The translations under genes were made by a program, and so were the position numbers. The notes beneath the pieces are model-generated. The model was not told the DNA's origin, made no database searches, and worked only from the letters and a program-made list of their open reading frames with translations. Of a DNA stretch of 64,000 bases, positions 54,965 through 64,000 are shown one piece after another (within the stretch, counting starts at the first letter, position 1; each line of letters opens with the position of its first letter). This DNA is from Camellia lanceoleosa (lineage: Eukaryota > Streptophyta > Magnoliopsida > Ericales > Theaceae): NCBI GenBank assembly GCA_025200525.1, contig CM045768.1, positions 53,433,177-53,497,176 of the forward strand, given 5' to 3'.

Positions 54965-57900
54965 TGTAGACACCCCATTTTTGACCGACCTTAAGACTCA
55001 GACGTCATCGTTTGTGCGCGTGATGATTATGCATGTTTGCACTCGTTTCAAGTGTCCGAAGTTCTCGGTTGAGTGCGTTGTCTTCCAGCCTCTTAACACT
55101 TTGTGTTTTGGGCTCATTTTTGGGCTAAACCTTGGTACCTCTTGCCTTGGGGGGGGGGGGGAAGGCCTTGCCGGCCACTTTTCTCCCTTGTAGACCACCT
55201 AAAGTGGTTGGTCGGCTAGGGGAGGTGGCCGGCCAACCACCTAAAGTGGCTGACGGCCAATTTTCTCCTTTTTTAGATATTTTCAGATCTTTTGAGCCAG
55301 CCACTGAGCACTGAGGCTCATTTCCATACACGTGTATGGAGGGATTAAAGCTTAGCTTTTGGCTTGACCCTCTATATAAGGGGAGGTCTCTCCTCCTTTT
55401 TTGAGGGTTCTGAAATTTTGGAAGCAAAATTTTACTCTCTCTCTCTCTCTAGAATTCTCAATCTCTCTCTATATTGTGCTTGAAAGTGAGTTTTCTTTGC
55501 ATTTTTAAACACAACCTCTTAGCCAACTTAGACTACCTTGTTGTTGAGGTGCTTGAAGGTCTTATTTGGGCTCTAAAAGTTGGTTTTAGCTCAGAGTTGT
55601 AGCTGTGTTGCTGCTGTGCTTCAAAGGTGAACATTTACCCCTTTTAAGCTTCTTTTTGTACACTAGTTTGGGCCACCTTTGCATGCTATTTTGGCCTAGT
55701 TGTCAACTACAAAAACCTCTATTTTTAAGTGTTAAAAATGGTAGTTTGAGGCATTTTTGGAGTTAGGGGTGGTCCACCCTCTTTTGTAGTTTGTTTGCTA
55801 TGCTTTGTGCCATGTTTTAAAGCTTTTAAAACAATTCTTTTTTGGCCTTTTAACCACTGAATTCTAGAGGAATTTCCAGAGGAATTTCAGTGGTATAAAG
55901 TTGGTTTTGAGGTCCCAAATAGGAGGGGGTGGCCTCCCCTCCTTATGTTTTGTTTGCATGTGTTGATGGCCTAACAAGTGAGCTTCTATTTCTACCTTTT
56001 TGAAGCTTAGTTCAAGCATGTTTTTGTGACTTTTTTGACCTACTTTAACTCTATTTTTGGTTGGTTAAGTCAATTGTTGCTTGCTTCTTACACTTGTAGT
56101 GTAATCATGCTTACTAGCTTAACATGCTTAATGAGTTAGTCTATCATTTTAGCTTGTGTTAGCTCCATCTCAGCATGATTTTGCTCATGTTTTGCCATTC
56201 TCTAACTCTTTTTTGAGTGGTCTTGGTCCTTTGAAGCTTGCCTTGCATAGCTATAGTGTAAATGGCTTTACTAGCTTTGTGAGTTAAGGCCCCTAACATG
56301 CTTTGCTTGAGTTGTTTGCATGTCATAGCATCATTTCACACATGATTTCAGTGCATCCAGCCTTGTCACACTCTCACATATTCCACTCTTTCATTACTTT
56401 TGAGAGGTGTGCTTTGTGCCTTGTTTGCATGTCATAGCATCATTTCACACATGATTTCAGTGCATGTGCTTTGAGCATGTCTTCCTTGCTTTTCATGTTA
56501 CCATTTCAGATTGTTTTGGTCACTGTTTTAGCATGTTTGAGGTCTTTCTAGGGCTGGTTTGGCCATTTGAGCATTGTATTGCATGCCTCTAGTGTTGTGT
56601 CCTTCACTAGTTTCAATGCTTTTGGCCTTTAACATGTTGTGCATGTGTTGTTTGCATATTGTTGTATTATTTTTCATGCCACTTTAGCACTGAAATATCT
56701 GCCATCTCCCACATTTCTTCACTTTTGACTTGTTTTGAGGGTTGGTTTACCTTGTGCTTGTGTTTAAGCTTGATAGAGTTTGTGCTCTAATGGCTTTAAC
56801 CCTCTTATGAGGATTCCTCCTAGCCAAAGGCATGATCTCTCTCATGCCTTAAACCATTCTTTTGGTTAACCTCTCTCTCTCATTAGAGGACTTTCACATT
56901 GGACAAATCAAGTAAAGAATGGTTTGGTAATGTAAAATGAGTAAACAAGAAAGTGGACAAGTAAAACATGAATAAGATAAGCATTTGTATTGCGTTGCAT
57001 GTGTTTAGATCAGACGTTAATCCAAAGACAAGAAATGTGGGATGTTTCATAGTCAAAGTGATAAAACATGTTGCATTTCTTGGTCGCCAACACCCTTGAT
57101 CATGCATGATACGGTGGAGGCTCTTTGTGTATTGTTTGAACATTCACTAAGCTTGTACAAGCTTGGTTCTTCAGCCATCATGCATGAAAATGCTTGATTG
57201 ATGGCTTGAGAACCAAGTGTCACACTCCTTTGAGCTTAAGACATGATAAGGAAGGTGGCAGTACACACATTTCCTGCAAAATACATTGTTGTGCCTCTGT
57301 TGTTCTCTGTTGCAGCAAAACCAGAAGTTTGGAAAGGCAAGTGGCTGATCGACCACTTGCAGTAGCCAACCAGCCAGTTGAGGTTTGTAGCTGGCCGGCC
57401 ACCAGTTCATTTTTGTGCAAAGTGCTCCTGTTTTGAATCAAAAGCAGTCTGGAATGTTAGTTTGATGTTCAGAGATTAAGGCAAGTGCAAACAAAGACAA
57501 CTGACAGCAAAGCGACGGATTTTCAGGAGAAGCCAATCGAGCATGCATGTCTCCCTCGCCCGCGAGGCCATTTTTATTGCTTTAATTAGCTTAGTGTAGC
57601 TGATTATTCAATTTGTGTTGTAAAATCTTAATTATCTTAGCATAGCTATTTATTTCAATTTGGTTTGTAATTAATTAGCTAGAATAGTTAATTTGTTGAT
57701 TTGTAATAATTAGCTATGTAGCTTAGCTTATTCTGACCCTCCTCCGAGAGGGCATAATGTTGTAATAAGCGTGCGTGTGTGTGCATATCTTCCAACCCCA
57801 TTCCTTTCTCCCTTTTACTTATCAGCTTTTGATGGTTAGTTTAGGGCATATCTCGATTAGCATACCTTATGCTCACATACGTGCATCATTCATTTGTCTT

Positions 57901-58875
57901 GCATGCACCGGGCTCGGCATATCATTCAAACTGCATCATACTTCAATACCTATTTGAATACGTATATCAATCGTTGCATTCATATGCCATCTTAGATATC
58001 CGAGCCTATTTAGTTACATTATTTCATGCGTTGCATTAGGCATTGCTAGCATAGTTAGGATCATGCATTGTTTCTAACTAGCTTTTGTTTTGGCTCGGAG
58101 TACACTGTAAGCTTTACACTTTAGCATACTTGCATGAGTGTGAGTGTTGCCATGATCGTATGCTTGCCATGAGCCTATTTGCTTAAGTGCTTAACTGCAT
58201 GAATGCCTGTGGGTAAAGGCTTGGTTGCTTGAATTGGGATAACTCGATGATTGTGAGTTTTAAGCCCACTTTGCGAAGTGGCAAAATCATGTTTTAAAGC
58301 CCACTTGAGGGTGGCAAATCCATGCTTTAGCCTGCTTGCGAGTGGCACTTTCAAACCATTTTCAAAAAAACAAACACGAGTTGTTTTGTTCCAATTCTCG
58401 CAACTTAGTCTGTACTTGTATCTGTGCGCCACATAGTAAGTTAGCTAATAATCAGATAAGAACACATGAGGTTTATAAAACAACATATCATGGTAGTAAA
58501 GGTCGATCTTTGATCGGGCGAGCAGGGGTGCTCATTTCAGAACCTTTCCCTCTCATACCCAAGTTCCTGAGCTGAGGAAACTTTGGTAATGACGGACACG
58601 TGGCCTTTGGCACGAGTCAGGGTTTCTTAAATTCCCCAAAAATAAAATATTTAGATGGTAGCTCTGTAATCTGGCAAAGCAGTCCAATTTTGACATTATT
58701 TGATTTAAAATTGATTTTCCCAAATGATTTACCGGATTGGACTCTTTGGTGTTTATCAGTCTCACATTGCACTTTGTGAGATTAGATTCAAAACAGTGAC
58801 AGGAGTCCGAACTGTAGTAAGATCAATTAGCGCCTCTCCGAAAGGGGTGGGAGAGTGAAGAAAGTCGGGTCTACA
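54965..58875 (+). repeat. 3' LTR of element C
   Basis: It is 3911 bp, TGTAGACACCCC to TCTACA, followed by the target duplication TATAT (58876-58880). The palindrome CCATACACGTGTATGG is at 55324-55339 and TATATAA at 55373-55379. A small internal duplication of TGTCATAGCATCATTTCACAC (about 56321 and 56430) is not in the 5' LTR. Confidence 0.92.
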
Positions 58876-58883
58876 TATATCCA

Positions 58884-59143
58884 TCTATACTATTATATAT
58901 GTGAACAACTCACTTTAGTGTCTTGAAGCCTACTCTTTCCTTTTGCCAAGTGGATTTTTTTATATCAAAAAAGAGAGGGAAAAAAAATTATAAAGTGAAG
59001 TGCACAAGATTTGAACTTAAGATCTTTAGTTTGGAAAACAACACCCTTACCACTTGATCAACAAACACTACATATATTTCTAATTCAAAATTAAAATTTT
59101 ACAAATTTAATAGCACACCCGTTAGGTGGGCTTATACCCCTAG
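58884..59143 (+). mobile_element. Small non-autonomous Helitron (260 bp)
   Basis: The 5' end TCTATACTATTATATATG follows an A (58883). The 3' end CCCCTAG is followed by T (59144), as expected of insertion between A and T. Nine bases before CTAG is an imperfect hairpin (GCACACC...GGTGGGC, 59113-59131). No coding capacity. The start TCTATACTATTATA and CTAG end are typical of plant Helitrons. Confidence 0.7.
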
Positions 59144-60078
59144 TATATATATATGTGTGTGTATGTGTATGCGTGTTTGTGTATGCAAAATATATGATTT
59201 AACAGGGAAAAACATAGTGAAATTGAAAATGAAGGAAATTTACAAGGAAAATGATGAGAAAATTGATGGAAATGAATCAACCTTTGGTACTAGACCTTGA
59301 GTTGTAGTAATGGTGAGAGTAATTGAAGAAAATGATTGTAACAGACTGTTTCCTTCAGTCTTCAGGGCTCTATTTTATAGCTCTCTGCCTCTCGCTCTCG
59401 CTATCTCTCTGTCTCGTATTTATACATGTATTTGTTTGTATTATGTAGATTATGTACAAGCAGAAGCAGATTGGGATTTGTTATTGGTTGTTTTTAAATT
59501 TCCTCAAATTCTTATGATTGATAATATTTGTTGTTTGGGATTCAAGAAAACAGGGTTTCTCTGGAAATTTGTTCATAATTTTTAAGCTTGTATCGAATTT
59601 CATTACTAGTACTTGAAATTTGTGCTGTTTAAGTGATTGAACTCTGTTTGGTAGCTGAGAAAACAGAGGAAAAAGATGAGGGATCTTATGCTTTATACTG
59701 TCATTGAAAAGAAAATCTGAAAAAACCCACTAACCAAATAGTTTCATTAGGCTCAGTTGAGTAAAAGCACTTTTTTGGGCTCCAAAGTAATAAGAAATTT
59801 TGTGATGCAAAAACTGATTTCGGTGCTTTTTTCAACTTTTCTCAATAAACCAATAGGGTAGAACAGAGTAAAAGAGGTTCCCTTAATAATAAACAAATGG
59901 ATTTTGGTCCAAATTGAAGTTGTAAAACTCTTTTAAGCTTTCTTGCAATTCTTAAACTTAGCCTTTATATGAAATTTTTTTCTTCTCTAATTTCCTTAAA
60001 TTGTGGCAAGTAAGTTTAAATGCTTTGAAGTTTGTTCACTTATCTACTTAGCTATGGCCTTTATTCAGCTTGCACATA
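59144..60078. other. AT-rich DNA with TG microsatellite, no gene recognised
   Basis: TATATATATGTGTGTGTATG at 59144-59180, then unique-looking AT-rich DNA. On the minus strand CTATAAAATAGAGCC (around 59366-59380) looks like a TATA box but no coding exon follows. The end could be an intron or flank of the GAPN relic. Confidence 0.35.
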
Positions 60079-60217
60079 AGAAGAGGTCAACAAGGCCATG
60101 GAAACAGCGAAAACTGTGCAAAAATAATGGGCACAGATACTGCTCTAGAAGCGAGTAGAGCTCTTTCACAAGGCTATTGCTATTCTCAAATAGCACAAAG
60201 CCCCCATTGCTGAGTGT
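60079..60217 (+). pseudogene. Pseudo-exon of GAPN (non-phosphorylating NADP glyceraldehyde-3-P dehydrogenase)
   Basis: Translation from an apparent acceptor (TTTATTCAG) gives CT-stop-EEVNKAMETAKTVQK, stop, WAQILL, stop, KRVELFHKAIAILK, stop, HKAPIAECP. This matches the N-terminal exon of plant ALDH11A/GAPN (pattern CTQEEVNKAM, WKRAELLHKAAAILKEHKAPIAEC as I remember it). Stops replace Gln (TAA), a hydrophobic residue, Trp (TAG) and Glu. After AECP the text runs into a TATATA tract, so the rest is missing. A relic exon, either captured by a transposon or left by a degraded gene copy. Confidence 0.6.
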
Positions 60218-60319
60218 CCAGTATATATATATTATTTGGAGCAAAATGAGTTAAAAGGGCAAAGAAAAGAAAAGGGTTTTGTTCTTGTGATGAACTGTTT
60301 TATTCTTAATCAAAAAGAG

Positions 60320-60740
60320 TTTCAATCAACTGATGAGCAGGGAGAAGATAGGCAATAAAAGACTAGAGGAGAGCAGATGAAAGCTATACCTGGATACTGG
60401 AGAGAGAACAAGTAAGGAAGTTGTCGCCACTGCTGCTACAGACAGTCTGTGAGGTAACACAAGAGCGAGAGAGAGATTGTGAGGGTCTGCACAAGCGAGA
60501 GCGAGAGGAAAGAAAAGAAGAGGAGAGGAGAGGAGATGAGGGTTACCTGGACGCTGCCCAAGATGTTGTTGTCGTTGCAAGAGAAAGACAGAGTGACGAC
60601 TAGGAGAGAGAGAGAGAGAGAGAGAGCAACGAGATTAAGGTAGAATATTGAAGGGTTTTTTTTTTTTTTTTTGATCCTAAGAGAATACAAAGAGTTTGGG
60701 AAAAGCAGGAAAGAGGGAGGGTGAGAGAGTTGGGCTCGAA
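60320..60740. repeat. GA-rich region with duplicated segment and (GA)n tract
   Basis: Two related segments, AGATGAAAGCTATACCTGGA (60373) and AGATGAGGGTTACCTGGACG (60533), each adjoin GAGCGAGAG-rich text. Pure GA tract at 60605-60627 and T-run at 60657-60672. On the minus strand both segments show CCAG/GT like splice donors, so they may be old 5' untranslated exons, but no reading frame supports this. Confidence 0.4.
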
Positions 60741-60749
60741 TTTAGAATT

Positions 60750-61410
60750 ACCATTTGCGACGATGTTAAGGCCCATCGCAAATGAATGAGCAAAAAATAA
60801 AGGCCTCGTTTGGTTTGTTTTTGAGAGAATAATTTTGGAGAAAAATTTTCAAAATTTTGTTTGGTTTAGTAATTTTAGAAAAAAAAAATTTACAAAATCA
60901 CTCTCTCTCCTACACATCAATCAATTATTTTTTCTCTTTCCTCTCTCCTTCTCAATCACTTTTTCTCTCACACACATCTACTCAATTACAATAAAATATC
61001 AAATCATCTCAAACTCCCATAGTCCAAAACTATTTCCAAAATATACAACCAAACAAACTAAAAAAATTTCTAAACTCTCTCCCCAAAATGTTTTTTGAAA
61101 ATTTATATCTCAAAACCAAACCAAACACACCCAAAAATTTTGCAACGGACTGCCAAAACAGAGTTGCAAAAAAAATAAAAAAATAAAAAATTAAGGCCAG
61201 AAAAATTTTGTGACGTTTAACGTACCATCACATATTATCTTACTTTTTGCCACGAGCTTAGTTTTTCCGATGCAAAAATAAATAAATAATAAATAATAAA
61301 TAAATAAATAATCGACGTCATTAATTGTCGTTGCAAAAGCTTGCTTTTTGTGATGATTTTTAAACCGTGGCAAAATGTTCCGAGTCCAATGCCCCTTTTT
61401 TGTAGTAGTG
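60750..61410 (-). mobile_element. Terminal part of a CACTA-like transposon
   Basis: The right border read inward is CACTACTACAAAAAAGGGGC (61410-61391), a typical CACTA terminus. Inside are the subterminal-type words TTTGCGACGATG...CATCGCAAATG (60753-60786), TTTTGTGACG (61206) and TTGTCGTTGCAAAAGC (61325). No matching opposite end was verified. A MITE-like element (60803-61133) lies within. Confidence 0.45.
60803..61133. mobile_element. MITE-like element with about 20-bp terminal inverted repeats
   Basis: GTTTGGTTTGTTTTTGAGA (60808-60826) is inverted at 61107-61128 (ATCTCAAAACCAAACC and following AAACAC). The 330-bp body is AT-rich without coding potential. The terminus resembles the common GGCCTCGTTTGGTT type of plant MITEs. 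No clear target duplication was identified. Confidence 0.5.
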
Positions 61411-61519
61411 TGTGAAAAATATAAGGCTTAATTTTGTCATTTCAAAAAAAATCAAATTAAATAGTTTTTGAATAAGAAAAAGTAATGAAATAGTTTTGAT
61501 AATGCATGATTTTCTTATA

Positions 61520-62749
61520 TGTATTTGATGGTACTGCTAATCATAGGTCCACACTCCAACATCGTTCCTTGATCACTGAGCCCACCGGGGTAACTGCACA
61601 AAAGCCCAGTGGGGAACAAGAGTCCCCCAGTGGACCCTCCGACGGTCAAGTTAGAAGAGAGAGAGGTTAATGGCGAATGGTAGCAGAATAACGATAGGGC
61701 ACTTAACTTTTTGTGTGTCTTGGAAGCCTCCTTATATCCTTTGTTCATTATTTCCTTGTCCACTCTGACCTGTCATGTTGGCCGAAAGTCTATGCTCTAG
61801 CTTGCCTTGTTCATGGTAAGGCTGTTTGTTCTAACGTGAAGGGATTATCGCATTTAATGCTACAGGGGCCTCATTAATGGCTGATGTGCGGTACAATAAC
61901 TCTACAGGATGTTTGTCTGCTTACGCGACTGGTTCCCCTCTTGACAAGTGTTTAGATGCCATTGGTTCTTGGTGCAACATTGGGTTTCAATAGCGTTGGG
62001 CTTTAATGCCTAAACCGTGAGTTGGGCTCTAAGTGGTAGGCCAAAAGCCTCTATAGGCCCACTGATGTCAGTAGTCCCCCATTCCCAAGTGCAGCTTCAG
62101 TCCAACGAAAGGAATAAAAAGGAAAACGGGGATTGTGTGTGGCCAGGTAAGCAAGGGCCGACCGCAATAAGGGGGGACCGAGCGAAAAGACCGATCGAGA
62201 TGAGGGCCAACTGCGAAGGGGGACCGAGCAAGAAGACCAACCGAGAGAAGGGCTGACCGCGAAGGGGAACCAAACAAGAAAACCGATCGAGAGGAGGGTC
62301 GACCACGAGGGTGGATCAAGCGAAAAGGTCGACCGAGAGGAGGGCTGACCGCTAAGGTGAATCGAGCGAGAAGGCTGATCGAGAGGAGGGCCAACTGCTA
62401 AGGTGAATCGAGTGAGAAGGCCGACCGTGAAGAGGGATCGAGCAAGAAGACCGACCGAGAGGAGGGCCGACCGCGAAGGTGGATCGAGCGAGAAAGTGGC
62501 GGCGCGTGGGGCTCGAGGAGCTGCGGGGCACGTATTGACATAAAGTGGAATAGACAAGGAAAGGGAAAGGGGTAATGAATCATAGTTGTACACGTGGCAT
62601 GATCCAGCGATAAGGGAGGTGATGCATTAGGAGGAACTGAAGGGTTAGGACTAATATGGGACATGGAAAAGGCGAGGCAGATACTTTCTGGTGAAATTTA
62701 ATCTCGATCCTTGAAATATAGGCAAACCGTGGGCCTTTGGAGTTATTCA
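61520..62749 (-). mobile_element. Probable 3' LTR of a further Tat-type element (E)
   Basis: On the minus strand: TATA box GATATAAGGAGG (about 61743-61732), then TCTAACTTGACCGTCGGAGG (61652-61633), a block close to the conserved TGACTTGAGCGTCGGAG text in the transcribed part of many Tat-type LTRs, and GGGGGACTCTTGTTCCCC. Further upstream (62150-62505) is a 46-bp tandem array. Ends are uncertain: the plus-strand start is near TGTATTTGATGG and the other end near ATTCA at 62749. It precedes a plus-strand accessory gene, the same arrangement as in A and C. Confidence 0.45.
62150..62505. repeat. 46-bp tandem array (7-8 copies) in the LTR of element E
   Basis: GACCGAGC-like words at 62176, 62222, 62268, 62314, 62360 and 62406 are exactly 46 bp apart, then 62436 (a shortened unit) and 62481 (46 again). 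Each unit contains GAGGAGGGCCGACCGCGAAG or a variant, thus one GGCCGACC word per unit. Both strands are free of stops over long distances because of the composition; the apparent 180-codon minus-strand frame is not a gene. Confidence 0.85.
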
Positions 62750-62947
62750 TTTTACTTACCTCTTCACGAAAAACCAACACATCCCAGAGTTGAACTCATT
62801 TGTTTCGTGTGACACGTCTCTCCAATACTTTGCGAACTTCCTTATGCCAGCATCTGAAGTGATACGCAAACACACAGAAGGGATGGCTCGAGATGAAGTA
62901 CCAGCCATGAGGCTAGAGGCATTGGGAGAGGACAATGCAATGGAGTT

Positions 62948-64000
62948 ATGGAGTTGGTTGAACAATACAGAGCAGAGATGCGGGAGAAAAGGAGGGCGGG
63001 GCAAGCGGTGCGAGCTTGACCAGCGACGATGATCGTAGCCGCTAGGCCAATTAGCCAAGTGGAACTGGACCACTGGCACACCAAGGCCAACAAGTCTACA
63101 TTCACAGTAGAGGAGTTGGAGGAGGTACAAAGGAAGTACCAAATTCCGGCGGAGATAGAGCTGAGGTTGCCCACATCTAAAGAGAGGGCGTTGGATGCAC
63201 GACTGACGGAATTTATGTCGTATGAGGAACCGTTGCCGGGGGGGCTGAAGCTGCCGCTCCCCCAAATAGTGGTGGATGTACTGAACCGACTGGAGGTGGT
63301 GACAGGGTAGCTGATGCCCAATGCATGGAAAATACTAATGGCCTGTGTGATCGCATGACCACAGGCGAACGGGGGAGCAGCTATGACAATAGAGGAATTC
63401 TTCTCTTGCTACAAGGCCTCCGGCCAACAAGAAACGTGGGAGACCTTACAAGCGGTAGCGGGCCGAGGTCTGGTGGTGGGCTTACCTTTCTTGGTGAAGA
63501 GGTGGAGGCTAAGATGGTTCTATGTATCGGAAAACAATGGGAGGGGGGTTCGCACAACGTGGAAAGTCACCACGAAGTCAGTGGAGCCAAGGCTAGACGC
63601 GGAGGCTGAGAACAGGGTGAAATGGGTTAAGGAGTAGAGGGAGAAGGAGGGTGCGAAGTAAGATGACCTGATCCGACCTTCAACCTTGTTTACCCTGAGT
63701 CTGGGGCCGCAGCCGACTGAGGAGGATCCCGCGTAGGAGGAGTTAGAGGCAAGGAGAAAGGCGCAAGAGGAGGAGGAGCGGAAAATGTTCTCCAAGGCGG
63801 ACAAGTACAATGAATCGCAATTGGGGCCTGTGCCTAAACTGGTGATGAGGGAGCGGGTCCGACCACGGCCCAAACCGTTAGGAGACAAAGATCTGACTAA
63901 CTTTGCGCCACTACCGCCCTCAGTAGACCCGCTGAAATAGATGGGCAAATAGGAGGTAGAGGCAGTGTTAAAGAACACGAAGAAAAAGAGGGCGGTGGCA
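62948..64000 (+). pseudogene. Transposase_28-like (putative gypsy-type transposon) protein, antisense gene of element E, runs off the edge
   Basis: A single frame from ATG 62948 (MELVEQYRAEMREKRRAG) to the window end. Blocks: FTVEELEEVQRKYQIPAEIE, ELRLPTSKERALD, GGLKLPLPQIVVDVLNRLE, then LMPNAWKILMACVIA, MTIEEFFSCYKASGQQETW, LVVGLPFLVKRWRLRWFYVS and RGVRTTWKVTTK. This is the order of the plant Transposase_28 family found in transposon-derived genes (as I remember it; function unknown). A charged, Glu/Lys-rich part follows. Stops: TGA near 63014, TAG 63308, TGA near 63356, TAG 63635, TAA near 63659, TAG near 63736, TAG near 63938 and 63950. Nearly all fit CAG, CAA or TGG with a deamination change. 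Confidence 0.6.

Larger units (their letters stand above)
34827..58875 (+). mobile_element. Element C: complete 24-kb Tat/Ogre-type retrotransposon with antisense genes
   Basis: LTRs 34827-38712 and 54965-58875, primer site 38718-38735, polypurine-rich text before the 3' LTR, and target duplication TATAT at 34822-34826 and 58876-58880. Internal order: leader, gag, protease, linker, RT, RNase H, second (archaeal-type) RNase H, integrase, post-integrase spacer, DUF7745-like gene (antisense), PMD gene (antisense), hairpin-repeat array. Dual RNase H, the primer site type, very large size and extra genes after integrase place it in the Tat branch of Ty3/gypsy. All coding regions contain stops, so it is not autonomous today. 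Confidence 0.93.

Noticed and set aside
59366..59380. Minus-strand TATA box as the start of a host gene
   Set aside because: A good-looking TATA word, but no coding exon could be identified downstream on that strand.
59310..59585. 91-codon plus-strand frame
   Set aside because: No recognisable similarity, low-complexity codons, and no promoter or neighbouring exon support on this strand.
62051..62593. 180-codon minus-strand open frame over the 46-bp array
   Set aside because: The array period is not a multiple of three, all minus frames are open because of composition, and the peptide only repeats Ser/Arg/Leu/Pro-rich text. It is a composition effect.

Overview
The window is plant nuclear DNA, most likely from a flowering plant. 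Nearly all of it consists of nested and adjacent LTR retrotransposons of two Ty3/gypsy lineages, with only small relics of ordinary genes (one exon of a GAPN-type aldehyde dehydrogenase and part of a DUF21/CNNM-type gene). I see no intact host gene. Evidence for a plant: CHG-type decay of reading frames, plant-specific accessory domains (plant mobile domain, DUF7745-like, Transposase_28-like), chromoviral and Tat-type retroelements, a Helitron, and GT-AG introns. || Layout. (1) 1-13329: element A, a Tat-type retroelement on the minus strand that enters from the left. It has its 5' LTR (9418-13329), primer-binding site and a nearly open gag, but almost no pol. At its 3' end it carries an antisense (plus-strand) multi-exon plant-mobile-domain gene and a 26-bp tandem array. 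(2) 13330-14478: the start of a Tekay-type chromoviral LTR on the minus strand, into which A inserted. (3) 14479-20486: gag-pol of element D, another Tat-type element on the minus strand, cut inside reverse transcriptase by the Tekay-type LTR. (4) D's 5' LTR, in two pieces (20487-22902 and 32606-33756), split by a complete Tekay-like chromovirus B (22903-32600, plus strand, target duplication AAAAC). (5) 33757-34826: a DUF21/CNNM-like gene relic and AT-rich DNA. (6) 34827-58875: element C, a complete 24-kb Tat-type element (plus strand, target duplication TATAT) with 3.9-kb LTRs, gag, protease, RT, two RNase H domains and integrase. It also has two antisense genes (DUF7745-like and plant mobile domain) and an array of hairpin-forming repeats before the 3' LTR. 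(7) 58876-61410: a small Helitron, a GAPN pseudo-exon, GA-rich DNA, a MITE-like inverted repeat and a CACTA-like terminus. (8) About 61520-64000: probable 3' LTR and antisense Transposase_28-like gene of a further minus-strand Tat-type element E that runs off the right edge. || How the parts relate. A, C and D share LTR ends (TGTAGACACCCC at the start), the TGGCGACTC-type primer site and a common LTR promoter layout (ACACGTGT palindrome about 40-60 bp upstream of a TATA box). In A, C and probably E, accessory genes face backwards from the 3' LTR towards pol. Clusters of GGCCG/CGGCCA words stand both in front of the sense LTR promoters and in front of the antisense genes. The coding regions are decayed, mostly by C-to-T or G-to-A changes that turn CAG into TAG, TGG into TAG/TGA and CGA into TGA, as expected of long-methylated DNA. 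|| The most unusual signal is the 53741-54545 array of element C. Each roughly 46-50-bp unit can fold into a stem, and several stem positions change in a paired way between units.
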